Numbered from the stretch's first letter, positions 44,519 through 55,938 are shown. The stretch is DNA of 64,000 nt from Nocardia higoensis (GCF_015477835.1 NZ_JADLQN010000001.1:1054001-1118000), one strand, 5' to 3'. Numbers and translations: made by a program. The notes: generated from the letters alone by a model not told the origin.

Positions 44519-46681
44519 ATGGCCGAACGCTCGTTCGCCAACGAAGTCGGAAAACTCCGTCAGGGGGCGGGTACCACCCTGCACGTCGAGGGCATCCTCG
44601 CCGTCACCAAGGCGCTGCTGCAGTCCGGCGTCGCCTACGTCGGCGGCTACCAGGGCGCACCGATCTCGCATCTGATGGATGTGCTCGGCGACGCCAAGGA
44701 GGTCCTCGACGAGCTGGGCGTCTACTTCGAGAACAGCGCCTCGGAGGCCACCGCGGCCGCCATGCTCGCCGCCTCGGTGCACTACCCGCTGCGCGGCGCG
44801 GTGACCTGGAAGTCGACCGTCGGCACCAACGTCGCCGCCGACGCGCTGGCCAACCTGGCCAGCGGCGGCGTGACCGGCGGCGCCCTGATCATCCTCGGCG
44901 AGGACTACGGCGAGGGCTCGAGCATCATGCAGGAGCGCTCACACGCCTTCGCGATGAAATCGCAGATGTGGCTGCTCGATCCACGACCGGACGTGGCCGC
45001 GATCGTCGACGCGGTGCAGTCGGGCTTCGAACTGTCGGAGGCCAGCAACACCCCGGTCTTCCTCCTGCTGCGGCTGCGCTCATGTCACCTGCACGGCGCG
45101 TTCGAGGCCGAGGACAACAAACGTCCACCGATGACGGTGACCGAGGCGACCCGTCGACCCAAGCGCGACATCAGCCGGATCGTGTTGCCCCCGGCCAGCT
45201 TCCAGCACGAGCGGGAGAAGATCGAGGACCGCTGGCCCGCCGCGGTGCGCTACATCCGTGAGCACCAGCTCAACGAGGTGTTCGGCGCCGACCGGGCCGA
45301 CGTCGGGATCATCGTGCAGGGCGGGCTCTACAACACCCTCAACCGGTCGATGGAACTGCTGGGCTGCTCGGACGCCTTCGGCGACACGCAAGTACCACTG
45401 TATGTGATGAACGTGGCCTACCCCGTGATCGACGAAGAGGTCATCGAGTTCTGCGCGGGCAAGCGCGCGGTGCTGCTGGTCGAGGAGGGCCAGCCCGACT
45501 TCATCGAACAGAACATCAACACCATCCTGCGCCGCGCGAACGTGACGACCGCACTGCACGGCAAGGATCTGCTCACGATGGCCGGGGAGTACACCTCGCT
45601 GGTGGTCACCCGCGGGCTGCACGCATTCCTGTCCCGCTACTTGCCGGACGCGATCACCGCCGTGCCCGCGCTGCTGCGCCCGGCCGACGATCCGGCCGGC
45701 CCGTTCGCCACCCGGGTCGATCCACAGATCGTGCATCCGCGTCCACCGGGGCTGTGCACGGGCTGCCCGGAGCGGCCGATCTTCAGCGGCCTCGTGCTCG
45801 CCGAACGTGCGACCGGCAAGCACCACATCAGCGCCGACATCGGCTGCCATCTGTTCTCGGTCAACGCGCCGTTCGATCTCGGCGCCACCACGATGGGCTA
45901 CGGGCTCGGCTCCGCGGCGGCCTCGGCGCTGAACTCCCAGGACTCCGACCGCAGGACGATAGCCATGATGGGCGACGGCGGCTTCTGGCACAACGGGTTG
46001 AGCAGCGGCGTCGGCAACGCCGTCTACAACAAGAACGACCAACTGCTGGTCGTGGTCGACAACGGCTACGCCGCCGCGACCGGCGGCCAGGATGTGCTGT
46101 CCTCGGAGGCCGAACTGCCCGCCCGCTCCACCAAGCATCCGATCGAGCGGGCAGTGCGTGGCATCGGCGTGAAGTGGGCCAAGACCATCGACGACACCTA
46201 CGACGTCACCAAGGTCCGCGACACCTTCATCGAAGCGCTCAGCACCGACGAACCGGGGCCGAAAGTCCTGGTGATGCAAAGCGAATGCCAGCTCAACCGG
46301 CAACGCAGGGAGAAGCCGCGGCGCGCCCAGGCGCTGCGCGAAGGCAAACGAGTGGTGCGCGAACGCTACGGCGTCGACCCGGAGACCTGCACCGGCGACC
46401 ACGCCTGCATCCGCATCTCCGGCTGCCCCTCGCTCACCGTCACCGACAATCCCGATCCGCTGCGCACCGATCCGATCGCCACGGTGCTCGACAGTTGCGT
46501 CGGCTGCGGTGTGTGCGGCGCGAATGCCCATGCGGCGGTGCTGTGCCCGTCGTTCTATCGCACCGACGTCGTCGACAACCCGACGCGGCGGGACCGGGTG
46601 CTGGCGCGGTTGCGCGGCTGGTGGATCGGTGTGCTCGCGCGCGGTATCGAACGTCGTATCGCAGGTCTGGAGGTGCAGTGA
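44519..46681 (+). CDS. Indolepyruvate ferredoxin oxidoreductase alpha-like subunit (IorA family)
   Basis: A 720-residue thiamine-diphosphate-dependent 2-oxoacid oxidoreductase subunit. The N-terminal pyrimidine-binding domain (GYQGAPISHLMDVLGD) is followed by LCTGCPERP near residue 414, the ThDP/Mg site GDGGFWHNG...GNAVYNKND near 484-505, and a C-terminal ferredoxin-like region (about 623-680) with CTGDHACIRISGCPS and CVGCGVCG motifs for [4Fe-4S] clusters. Family members oxidatively decarboxylate aryl 2-oxoacids to aryl-CoA. It follows the isatin-hydrolase-like gene by 31 bp, suggesting isatinate (2-aminophenylglyoxylate) as substrate. CGGAGGAC ribosome binding site. Confidence 0.87.
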   Translation: MAERSFANEVGKLRQGAGTTLHVEGILAVTKALLQSGVAYVGGYQGAPISHLMDVLGDAKEVLDELGVYFENSASEATAAAMLAASVHYPLRGAVTWKSTVGTNVAADALANLASGGVTGGALIILGEDYGEGSSIMQERSHAFAMKSQMWLLDPRPDVAAIVDAVQSGFELSEASNTPVFLLLRLRSCHLHGAFEAEDNKRPPMTVTEATRRPKRDISRIVLPPASFQHEREKIEDRWPAAVRYIREHQLNEVFGADRADVGIIVQGGLYNTLNRSMELLGCSDAFGDTQVPLYVMNVAYPVIDEEVIEFCAGKRAVLLVEEGQPDFIEQNINTILRRANVTTALHGKDLLTMAGEYTSLVVTRGLHAFLSRYLPDAITAVPALLRPADDPAGPFATRVDPQIVHPRPPGLCTGCPERPIFSGLVLAERATGKHHISADIGCHLFSVNAPFDLGATTMGYGLGSAAASALNSQDSDRRTIAMMGDGGFWHNGLSSGVGNAVYNKNDQLLVVVDNGYAAATGGQDVLSSEAELPARSTKHPIERAVRGIGVKWAKTIDDTYDVTKVRDTFIEALSTDEPGPKVLVMQSECQLNRQRREKPRRAQALREGKRVVRERYGVDPETCTGDHACIRISGCPSLTVTDNPDPLRTDPIATVLDSCVGCGVCGANAHAAVLCPSFYRTDVVDNPTRRDRVLARLRGWWIGVLARGIERRIAGLEVQ

Positions 46682-48297
46682 TGTCGAGTTGGTACGACGG
46701 GCAGCGCCCGCTGACGCTGGCCATCCTCGCGATGGGCGGCGAGGGCGGCGGTGTACTCGCGGACTGGATCGTCGAGGTTGCCGAGAAGGCAGGATACTGG
46801 GCACAATCCACCTCGGTGCCAGGCGTCGCTCAGCGCACCGGCGCCACGGTGTACTACGTCGAGTTGTTCGCGCCCACAGCCGCTTCGGGGACCGGGCGGA
46901 CGGTGCCGGTGCTCAGCGTCTTTCCCACTCCGGGTGAAGTCGACATCGTCGTCGCCTCGGAGCTGATGGAGGCAGGGCGGGCGGTGCAGCGCGGCTTCAG
47001 CACGCCGGATCGGACCACACTCATCACTTCCACGCACCGGGTGTTCTCCATCGATGAGCGGATGGCGCCGGGTGACGGGCGGGCCGATTCGGCGGCACTA
47101 CTGGAAACCGCGCGGCGCGGGGCCAAACAGCTGATCGCGGCCGACTTCATGGCGGTGGCGGAACAGGCGCGCAGCGTGATCAGCGCGTCGCTGTTCGGGG
47201 CGCTGGCCGGGTGCGGGGTGCTGCCCTTCAGCCGGGAGCACTTCGAGCAGCCGATCCGTGATTTCGGCAAAGGGGTCGAACAGTCGCTGCGAGCCTTCGC
47301 CGCGGGGTTCGACGCCGCCCGCTCGGCTGCCCCTGAAACAGCGGCCGCGGTCTCGCGGCAGAGCGCGCCGGTGCCGCTGACGTTGATACCCCGGCCGCTG
47401 TCGCCGGAAGAAGAGAAGAATCGGGAGACCAAACGCCGCAACGAGATCGCCGCCACCGATCCGGGATCCCTGGTCGGCCCGAAGCTGCGGTCGCTGGCCG
47501 CCGAGGTCACCGAACTGCCCACCGCGGCGGGCTCGATGATCCTGCACGGCCTGGTCCGCACGGCGGTGTACCAGAACAAGGCCTACGCCCGGCGGTACCT
47601 GGAGCGGGTGGCACGGTTCGCTGCGGTGGACCCCGATGCCGAGGGCGCCGCGCGGCTCACCGTGGAAGCGGCCAGGCACATCGCGCTGTGGATGTGTTAC
47701 CAGGACACCATCCACGTCGCCCTGCAGAAGACCCGGCGGCACCGCATGGATCGCATCCGGACCGAGGCACGCGCGGAACCGAACCAGCTCATCCAGGTGC
47801 GCGAGTACCTACATCCGCAGAGCGACGAGATCACCGACACCCTGCCCGAGCGCCTGGGCGCGAGCCTGCGCCGTTCCGCGCTCTTCCACCGCGTGGTCCG
47901 GAAGATGACGCACAAGGGCATGATCGTCAACACCAGTTCCATCACCGGCTACACCGCGCTGTCGATGACGGCCAGGATGCGCCCGCTGCGCCCACGCTCG
48001 CTGCGCTTCGCCCGCGAGCAGGCCGCCATCGAAGAGTGGATGGACACAGCGTTGTCGGCGGCGAGTATCGACGCCGACTTCGCGCGCGAGATCGTCGAAT
48101 GTCAGCGCGTACTGAAGGGATACGGTGCGACATGGGAGCACGGGTGGGAGAGTTTCGGCCGATTGATGCGGGCCACGCGGGATCTGGCGGGTAAGCCCGA
48201 GGCCGCCGACCGGCTCGCCCGGCTGCGCGACGCCGCACTGGCCGACGACGAGGGCCGGGCGCTGGCAGCGGAACTGGCGGTGGCGACCGGGAATTGA
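46681..48297 (+). CDS. Indolepyruvate ferredoxin oxidoreductase beta-like subunit with DUF6537 region
   Basis: A 538-residue partner of the IorA-like protein. The N-terminal gamma-type domain (LAILAMGGEGGGVLADWIVEVAEKAG, about 11-36; SVPGVAQRTGATVYY) matches IorB. The longer C-terminal half (about 230-530; TELPTAAGSMILHGLVRTAVYQNKAYARRYLERV) corresponds to the DUF6537 region found in large aerobic-type indolepyruvate oxidoreductases. The ATG shares its A with the IorA stop (TGATG), so translation is coupled. Contains no own iron-sulfur motif. Confidence 0.85.
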   Translation: MSSWYDGQRPLTLAILAMGGEGGGVLADWIVEVAEKAGYWAQSTSVPGVAQRTGATVYYVELFAPTAASGTGRTVPVLSVFPTPGEVDIVVASELMEAGRAVQRGFSTPDRTTLITSTHRVFSIDERMAPGDGRADSAALLETARRGAKQLIAADFMAVAEQARSVISASLFGALAGCGVLPFSREHFEQPIRDFGKGVEQSLRAFAAGFDAARSAAPETAAAVSRQSAPVPLTLIPRPLSPEEEKNRETKRRNEIAATDPGSLVGPKLRSLAAEVTELPTAAGSMILHGLVRTAVYQNKAYARRYLERVARFAAVDPDAEGAARLTVEAARHIALWMCYQDTIHVALQKTRRHRMDRIRTEARAEPNQLIQVREYLHPQSDEITDTLPERLGASLRRSALFHRVVRKMTHKGMIVNTSSITGYTALSMTARMRPLRPRSLRFAREQAAIEEWMDTALSAASIDADFAREIVECQRVLKGYGATWEHGWESFGRLMRATRDLAGKPEAADRLARLRDAALADDEGRALAAELAVATGN

Positions 48298-48396
48298 CAG
48301 CCTTCGAGGTTATCCGGCGCGGTCGGGCATGGGAACAGCGGATACGGGTATGGGAACCACTATCGAGTGACCCCGTCGACCTCAGGGAGCCCAGCC

Positions 48397-48912
48397 ATGA
48401 CCGAGCAGCCCACCGCCGTCCGATCCCTGCCCGAGCTGGATCTCGGCTGGTATCTGGGACTCTGGTACGAGATCGGGCGCCTGCCCCTCACATGGGAAGA
48501 CGATGACGCCAGCGAGATCACCGCCCAGTACTCACTCGAGGACGACGGGACGATCCGCGTGGACAACCGCTGTTTCGACGGCGACGGCAAGCCGACCAGG
48601 TCGGTGGGAAAGGCCACTCCGGTCGAGGGCGAGCCAGCGCAGTTGAAGGTGACGTTCCTGCCCGCGGGCCTGCGCTGGATCCCCTTCACCGAAGGCGACT
48701 ACTGGGTGCTGAAGATCGACGAGTCCTACGATCACGCGCTCGTCGGCACCCCGGACCGCAAGAACCTGTGGTTACTGGCCCGGCGACCGGTCGTCGACGA
48801 GGCGACGAAGGCCGAATTCCTCGACGCGGCGAGACGTCAGGGGTTCGATCTGACCGACTGGATCACGCCCGTGCAGACGGGGCGCCACGTCACCGACGAG
48901 GACCTCGCGTAG
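48397..48912 (+). CDS. Lipocalin family protein
   Basis: A 171-residue lipocalin (Blc-like) with the GxW motif in LGWYLGLWYEIGRLP (about 18-32) and the DRCFDGDGK / DYWVLKIDESYDHALVG strands. It lacks an N-terminal signal peptide or lipobox, so it is likely cytosolic, unlike E. coli Blc. ATG 48397 is preceded by CAGGGAG. Binds hydrophobic ligands; ligand unknown. Confidence 0.9.
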   Translation: MTEQPTAVRSLPELDLGWYLGLWYEIGRLPLTWEDDDASEITAQYSLEDDGTIRVDNRCFDGDGKPTRSVGKATPVEGEPAQLKVTFLPAGLRWIPFTEGDYWVLKIDESYDHALVGTPDRKNLWLLARRPVVDEATKAEFLDAARRQGFDLTDWITPVQTGRHVTDEDLA

Positions 48913-49015
48913 CCCCTCACCCCCTCGCCACTGGTCCAGCCGGGTCGGGGTGTCGGCGGGATCCGAGCAAGCGCATCTGCCGTGATACAGCAGGCCTCGT
49001 GGCTACGCTCGATTC

Positions 49016-49783
49016 ATGAGCCCTCGAATGCGCGTCACCCCACCGCTGGCCTGGGCAACCCTTCTCGCCGCGATCGCTCAGGCGCTCGCGCCGGTAGTCG
49101 CCGGCCTCAGCGGAGGCGCCTCTCCCGCCGAATCCACCACCGACCTGTCCATCACCCCGGCCGGATACGCGTTCTCGATCTGGGGTGTCATCTACGCCCT
49201 GTCGATCGCCACCACCGCCTGCGTGGTCTGGAAACGCTCCACCGGCACAGACCGCCCCGACCACCTGCTGACCGACCTGCTCGTCGCCTTCCTCGGCGCA
49301 TCCGCGTGGATCGCGGGCGCGGCGGCCGAAGTCCCGTGGATCACCCCGATCATTCTCACGGTCATGACCATCGCGCTCATCGACGCGGTGCGGCTCACGG
49401 CGAGGTCGTGCGACGAGTCCGCGCCGGGCTGGCTCACCGGTCTGGTCCGGGCGACTGTGGGTCTCTACGCGTCGTGGGCGTCGGCCGCGGTGTTCCAGAA
49501 CTGGGCGGCCGAGATCGGTGGCAGCTTCGGCGACCCGGCGGACCTGTGGTGGCAGCTGGCGATCCTGATCCTGGGCGCGTGCTTCGGCATCGCCATCACC
49601 GCCCGCTACGGCGGCACCCTCCCCCTCTACCCCCTCGGCCAGATATGGGCGCTGGTCGGCATTCTGGTCACCGGCTGGGGTGAGACGACCGCCGTGGTGG
49701 TGGTGTGCGTGCTCGGCATCGTCGGTGTGATCGTCGCGTGGTGGATCGCGCGCAGCCGAGAGCCACGAGCCCTGCAGGAATGA
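49016..49783 (+). CDS. TspO/MBR-like multi-pass membrane protein
   Basis: A 255-residue membrane protein with about seven helices and the segment TPAGYAFSIWGVIYALS (about 47-63), typical of tryptophan-rich TspO-like proteins of actinobacteria. It is longer than classical TspO (about 160 residues). Ligand (porphyrin, sterol or other) cannot be told. ATG 49016. Confidence 0.75.
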   Translation: MSPRMRVTPPLAWATLLAAIAQALAPVVAGLSGGASPAESTTDLSITPAGYAFSIWGVIYALSIATTACVVWKRSTGTDRPDHLLTDLLVAFLGASAWIAGAAAEVPWITPIILTVMTIALIDAVRLTARSCDESAPGWLTGLVRATVGLYASWASAAVFQNWAAEIGGSFGDPADLWWQLAILILGACFGIAITARYGGTLPLYPLGQIWALVGILVTGWGETTAVVVVCVLGIVGVIVAWWIARSREPRALQE

Positions 49784-49865
49784 CGCACCGCTTCGTGCCA
49801 TAAGGGATTTCGTGCGAGGAGGGTGAGAGGCGTCGGACGCTCTCTCCCACTCTCAATCTATAGCG

Positions 49866-49896
49866 CACCCCGGGTCTTGCGGCAAGACCCGGGGTG
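49866..49896. promoter_or_regulatory. Rifamycin-associated element (RAE) upstream of helR
   Basis: A perfect 31-nt palindrome (15-bp arms, single central G at 49881) with core GGGTCTTGCGGCAAGACCC at 49872-49890. Its centre TTGCGGCAA and flanking G/C runs match the rifamycin-associated element described upstream of rifamycin-inactivating and HelR genes in actinomycetes. It lies 54 bp before the helR start. Confidence 0.88.
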
Positions 49897-49949
49897 TCCC
49901 GCAGAATGGTCCGCTCGAGCCATCCACCTGCGGAAACAGAGGTCCCGAA

Positions 49950-52100
49950 TTGCCCGTGTCGTCATCGACCGCCAGCGCGTTCGCTCTCGCCGGCCACCTC
50001 ACCCACAAAGCCGACCCGGCGCTGATCGAGGTCGACGAACAGCACTTCACCACCATCGCGGCCACCCTCGAACACACCACCGCCGCACTGACCCGGCGGC
50101 TCGATGAGATCCGCAAGGCGCCCGCGCATCCGGGCCAGGAAGCCGTCGAGCGGGACGCGGAAGTCCACCGCCTGAACGAACGCCTGCGCTCGCTGCGCCG
50201 ATTCGGCATCGACCTGTGTATGGGCCACATGGTCGCGCAGGGCTCCTCGGAACCGGTGTACATCGGGCGACTCGGACTGCTCGACGACGCGGGCAACCAC
50301 CTGCTGGTGGACTGGCGCTCCCCCGCCGCCGAGCCGTTCTTCGGCGCCACCCACGCCGATCCGATGGGTCTGCTGCGGCGCCGCAGATATCGCTGGTCCG
50401 GCGGCCGGATCAGCGACTACTGGGACGAGGTGTTCACCCCGGACGGCGGGGAAAGCGCGGCCGCGCTCGACGACCAGTCCGCCTTCATCGCCGAGCTGGG
50501 CGCCAACCGCTCGCCGCGGATGCGCGACGTGCTCGGCACCATCCAGGCCGATCAGGACGCCATCATCCGCGCGGGATCGCGTGGCGCTCTGGTCGTCGAC
50601 GGGGGACCCGGCACCGGCAAGACCGTCGTCGCGCTGCATCGCGCCGCCTACCTGCTCTATTCCGACCCGGCGTTGCGCCACCGCGTACTGTTCGTGGGCC
50701 CGCACGAACCGTATCTGGCCTATGTCGCCGATGTCCTGCCCAGCCTCGGCGAGGAGAGCGTGCAGTTGTGCACCCTGCGTGATCTCGTCGCCGAAGGCGA
50801 GTCGGCGGTGGTGGAGGACGATCCGGAAGTGGTTCGCCTGAAGTCATCGGCGCGCATGGCCGAGGCAATCGAGGCGGCCGTCGCGTTCTACGAGCAGCCG
50901 CCGCACGAGGGCATGGTGGTGGCGACCGACTGGTCCGACATCCCGTTGACCGCCGCGGACTGGACAGAGGCGTTCCAGGCGCCGGAGCCGGGCACCCCGC
51001 ACAACGAGGCCCGTGAACAGATCCGGGAACTGCTGCTCACGATCCTGGTCGACAGGTACGACGGCGCCGCCACGCCCACGCAACTGCGGAAGTCACTGCG
51101 GCGCAACGACGAACTGCACACCGCGCTCGACAACGCGTGGACGTTGATCGAGGCCGCCGACCTGGTCGCGGATCTGTGGTCGGTGCCGGCCTACCTGCGC
51201 AGGTGCGCGCCGTGGCTGAGCGCCGAGGAAGTGCGGAAGTTGCAGCGCGCGGAGCCCACGCGGTGGACGACGGCGGATCTGCCGTTGCTGAACATGGCAC
51301 GGCGCCGGCTCGGTGACCCGCGGGCAGCGATGCGTGCGCGCAGGCACGCCGCGGCGGTGAGTGCCGAGCGCGAGCGCATGTCGAGCGTCATCGATGATCT
51401 GATCGCCTCCGACGCCTATGCCGACGGTGAGGGGTTGATGACCCAGCTGCGCCAGCAGGATCTGCGCGAACTGCTGGTCGACGACGCGGCTCTGCCGAGC
51501 GTGGAGCCCGACCAGCTCGCCGGGCCCTTCGCCCACATCATCGTGGACGAGGCCCAGGAGCTGACCGACGCCGAATGGCAGATGCTGGTGCAGCGCTGCC
51601 CGTCGCGCAGTTTCACCATCGTCGGGGACCGCGCGCAGGCCAGGCACGGGTTCACCGAGTCGTGGCGGGATCGACTCGAGCGGGTCGGCCTCGATCGCGT
51701 CGAGATGGCGTCGCTGAGTATCAACTACCGGACGCCCGAAGAGGTGATGGCGGTGGCCGAGCCGGTCATCCGGGCGGCGCTGCCGGACGCGAATGTGCCG
51801 ACCTCCATTCGCAGCAGCGGTATCCCGGTCGTCCACGGGTCGGTTTCGGAGCTGGGGTCGGTTCTGGACGCCTGGCTCGCCCAGAATGTCGACGGCCTCG
51901 CCTGTGTCATCGGCGATCCGACGTTCCAGGCGACCCTGCGCGTGCGGTCGCTGAGTCCGGCGCTGGCCAAGGGGCTCGAGTTCGACTTGGTCGTCTTGGT
52001 CGATCCCGAGGCGTTCGGTGCGGGCGTGGCGGGTGCGGTCGATCGGTATGTCGCGATGACTCGCGCGACGCGGCAGCTGGTCGTCCTCACGAGCCTCTGA
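49950..52100 (+). CDS. helR: RNA polymerase-associated helicase HelR (HelD-like)
   Basis: A 716-residue superfamily 1 ATPase of the HelD class that binds RNA polymerase rather than unwinding DNA. N-terminal arm (about 1-140), Walker A GGPGTGKT at residues 218-225, Walker B/DEAQ ([10 protein letters not shown]), [16 protein letters not shown] and the final [13 protein letters not shown]. HelR displaces rifamycins from RNA polymerase in Streptomyces and gives tolerance. The TTG at 49950 fits AGAGG at 49938-49942; a GTG at 49956 is the alternative. The upstream RAE palindrome supports rifamycin induction. Confidence 0.9.
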   Translation: MPVSSSTASAFALAGHLTHKADPALIEVDEQHFTTIAATLEHTTAALTRRLDEIRKAPAHPGQEAVERDAEVHRLNERLRSLRRFGIDLCMGHMVAQGSSEPVYIGRLGLLDDAGNHLLVDWRSPAAEPFFGATHADPMGLLRRRRYRWSGGRISDYWDEVFTPDGGESAAALDDQSAFIAELGANRSPRMRDVLGTIQADQDAIIRAGSRGALVVDGGPGTGKTVVALHRAAYLLYSDPALRHRVLFVGPHEPYLAYVADVLPSLGEESVQLCTLRDLVAEGESAVVEDDPEVVRLKSSARMAEAIEAAVAFYEQPPHEGMVVATDWSDIPLTAADWTEAFQAPEPGTPHNEAREQIRELLLTILVDRYDGAATPTQLRKSLRRNDELHTALDNAWTLIEAADLVADLWSVPAYLRRCAPWLSAEEVRKLQRAEPTRWTTADLPLLNMARRRLGDPRAAMRARRHAAAVSAERERMSSVIDDLIASDAYADGEGLMTQLRQQDLRELLVDDAALPSVEPDQLAGPFAHIIVDEAQELTDAEWQMLVQRCPSRSFTIVGDRAQARHGFTESWRDRLERVGLDRVEMASLSINYRTPEEVMAVAEPVIRAALPDANVPTSIRSSGIPVVHGSVSELGSVLDAWLAQNVDGLACVIGDPTFQATLRVRSLSPALAKGLEFDLVVLVDPEAFGAGVAGAVDRYVAMTRATRQLVVLTSL

Positions 52101-52137
52101 CACATTTTCGGCACGGAACTTGCCGGATCTCCCCTCC

Positions 52138-52190
52138 GTACCGCCCGCACTGTGGCATGCTCGCTCGCAGTGCGGGCGGTACCTGTTTTC
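52138..52190 (+). terminator. Terminator after helR
   Basis: GTACCGCCCGCACTG (52138-52152) pairs perfectly with its complement at 52168-52182 (15-bp stem, 15-nt loop) and is followed by T-rich CTGTTTTC and GGGGTTTTC. A good Rho-independent terminator. Confidence 0.85.
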
Positions 52191-52272
52191 TGGGGTTTTC
52201 GCAGGTCGATGCCGTGCAGTCGACCGCAATTCTCGTGTTCACGATCACTTCGGCGAATCCACTGGCGCTCCT

Positions 52273-52293
52273 AAACTTGAACATGTAAAGTTT
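52273..52293. promoter_or_regulatory. FurA operator over the furA -10 box
   Basis: AAACTT (52273-52278) and AAGTTT (52288-52293) form an inverted repeat in an AT-rich stretch. It contains TAAAGT (52286-52291), which is a -10 box 8 nt before the GTG of furA, so the transcript is probably leaderless and autorepressed, as in mycobacterial furA-katG. Confidence 0.75.
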
Positions 52294-52299
52294 CTGACT

Positions 52300-52743
52300 G
52301 TGTCCACAGTTCCCGATTTCGAGCGCATGCTGCGCGACGCAGGCCTGCGGGTCACCGCGCAGCGACTCGCCGTGCTCAGCGTGGTGCACGAGCATCCGCA
52401 CTCGGAGACGGACGCGATCCTCGGGCGGGTGCGCGACAGCGTCGGAACGGTGTCCCACCAGGCCGTCTACGACGTTCTGCGCGCACTGACCAGCGCCGGT
52501 CTGCTGCGCCGCATCCAACCGATGGGCTCGGTCGCCCGGTACGAAACCCGGGTCGGCGACAACCACCACCACCTCGTCTGCCGCGGCTGCGGCGTCATCG
52601 TCGACGTCGACTGCGCGGTCGGCGAGGCTCCCTGCCTCGACGCCGCCGACGACCACGGTTTCGTCGTCGACGAGGCCGAGGTCATCTACTGGGGCCACTG
52701 CCCCGACTGCTCGAAAGCCCAGCTGTCTGCACCACCGAAGTGA
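52300..52743 (+). CDS. furA: Fur family regulator FurA
   Basis: A 147-residue Fur-family repressor. The winged helix spans about 16-85 ([42 protein letters not shown]), followed by the HHHLVCRGC metal region and two CxxC pairs, Cys94/Cys97 and Cys134/Cys137. It stands 39 bp upstream of katG, the conserved furA-katG pair, and represses both until oxidants inactivate it. GTG start at 52300. Confidence 0.93.
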   Translation: MSTVPDFERMLRDAGLRVTAQRLAVLSVVHEHPHSETDAILGRVRDSVGTVSHQAVYDVLRALTSAGLLRRIQPMGSVARYETRVGDNHHHLVCRGCGVIVDVDCAVGEAPCLDAADDHGFVVDEAEVIYWGHCPDCSKAQLSAPPK

Positions 52744-55005
<2,262 letters not shown>

Positions 55006-55012
55006 CACAGGT

Positions 55013-55042
55013 GCCGGGCCCGATCCTCGCACCGGGCCCGGC
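55013..55042 (+). terminator. katG terminator hairpin
   Basis: GCCGGGCCCG (55013-55022) pairs with CGGGCCCGGC (55033-55042) around a 10-nt loop and is followed by pyrimidine-rich CTCCCTTTCTCG. It starts 7 nt after the katG stop. Confidence 0.85.
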
Positions 55043-55056
55043 TCCCTTTCTCGTCT

Positions 55057-55106
55057 CGACGCGCGGCGCCCCGTGAACCAGCAGGTCCACGGGGCGCCGC
55101 GCGTCG
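55057..55106. terminator. Second, longer hairpin after katG
   Basis: A 19-bp perfect stem (55057-55075 with 55088-55106; inner arm GCGCGGCGCCCCGTG) closes a 12-nt loop. It is a backup terminator or a stable 3-prime structure 14 nt after the first hairpin. Confidence 0.75.
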
Positions 55107-55169
55107 TCGCCTCCGCACTGCGGCGGCGGGGACCGCGAGATGATCTTGAAGTGAACTAATCTCGAACTG

Positions 55170-55886
55170 GTGCTCGGACATTCACACGCGACCAGCGGCG
55201 CGTTCGCCTGGTCGGCGGCAGCGGCGACGTTGCCTCTAACGGTCATGACCTTTCCGGAGATGCTGGACACCGACGCCCGCCTCGGGCCCGCGGACGTCCT
55301 GCTCGGAGTCTTCCTGACGGCGGGCGCGGCCTTGCTGCCCGACGCCGATCACCCGAAAGGCACCATCTCCCGAGTACTCGGTCCATTGACGCATTACGCG
55401 TGCAAGCTCATCTCCATGCTCTCCGGCGGACACCGCCAGGGCACTCACTCCCTGCTGTTCGTGCTCGTGGCCGGGGTGGTCACCTGGGCCGGAATGCTCT
55501 ACGTCGGACGATGGTTCACCCTCGCCCTGGTGTTCTTCCTGCTCGCGCTGGCAGTGAAAGCACTGCATCTGTGCCCACCCGGCGACAGCATCCGCAGCTG
55601 GGGCACGGTGGCGGCGCTCGCGACCGCGGGCACCTTCGCCATGGACCACTGGATCAGCGACAAGCCGGCCTGGCTGCCGTTCTGCGTGGCCTTGGGTTCG
55701 CTAACGCATATTCTCGGCGACTGCCTGACCGATCGCGGCTGCCCTCTGCTGTGGCCGATCACATGGCGGACGAGTGTGCCGATCATCGAGCGGACCGGCA
55801 ACAAGGTCGAAACCTGGGTCATCGCCCCGCTGTTCGGCCTGGGGACGATGACCCTGCTCTGGTACGTGTTCAACGCCAATCCGTGA
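55170..55886 (+). CDS. Membrane-bound metal-dependent hydrolase-like protein (YdjM/DUF457 type)
   Basis: A 238-residue membrane protein with about five to six helices and conserved polar clusters HSHATSG at the N-terminus, LLPDADHPKGTISRVLGPLTH (about 55-75), HRQGTHSLLF (about 91-100) and LTHILGDCLTDRGCPLLWP (about 177-195). These His/Asp motifs define the YdjM/YfhO-like family of membrane-bound predicted metal-dependent hydrolases. Substrate unknown. GTG 55170; no ribosome binding site. Confidence 0.85.
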   Translation: MLGHSHATSGAFAWSAAAATLPLTVMTFPEMLDTDARLGPADVLLGVFLTAGAALLPDADHPKGTISRVLGPLTHYACKLISMLSGGHRQGTHSLLFVLVAGVVTWAGMLYVGRWFTLALVFFLLALAVKALHLCPPGDSIRSWGTVAALATAGTFAMDHWISDKPAWLPFCVALGSLTHILGDCLTDRGCPLLWPITWRTSVPIIERTGNKVETWVIAPLFGLGTMTLLWYVFNANP

Positions 55887-55891
55887 CCACG

Positions 55892-55938
55892 ACCGCTGCC
55901 TATCCATGTCGAACTCTCCGACATGGATAGGCAGCGGT
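55892..55938. terminator. 20-bp perfect hairpin
   Basis: Positions 55892-55911 (ACCGCTGCCTATCCATGTCG) pair without mismatch with 55919-55938, leaving a 7-nt loop AACTCTC. It starts 5 nt after the stop of the preceding gene and is probably its terminator, although no T-run follows. Confidence 0.75.

Noticed and set aside
55161..55176. Possible SOS (LexA) box TCGAAC-N4-
   Set aside because: The right half (GCTCGG) does not match GTTCGA, and the downstream gene is not a repair gene.
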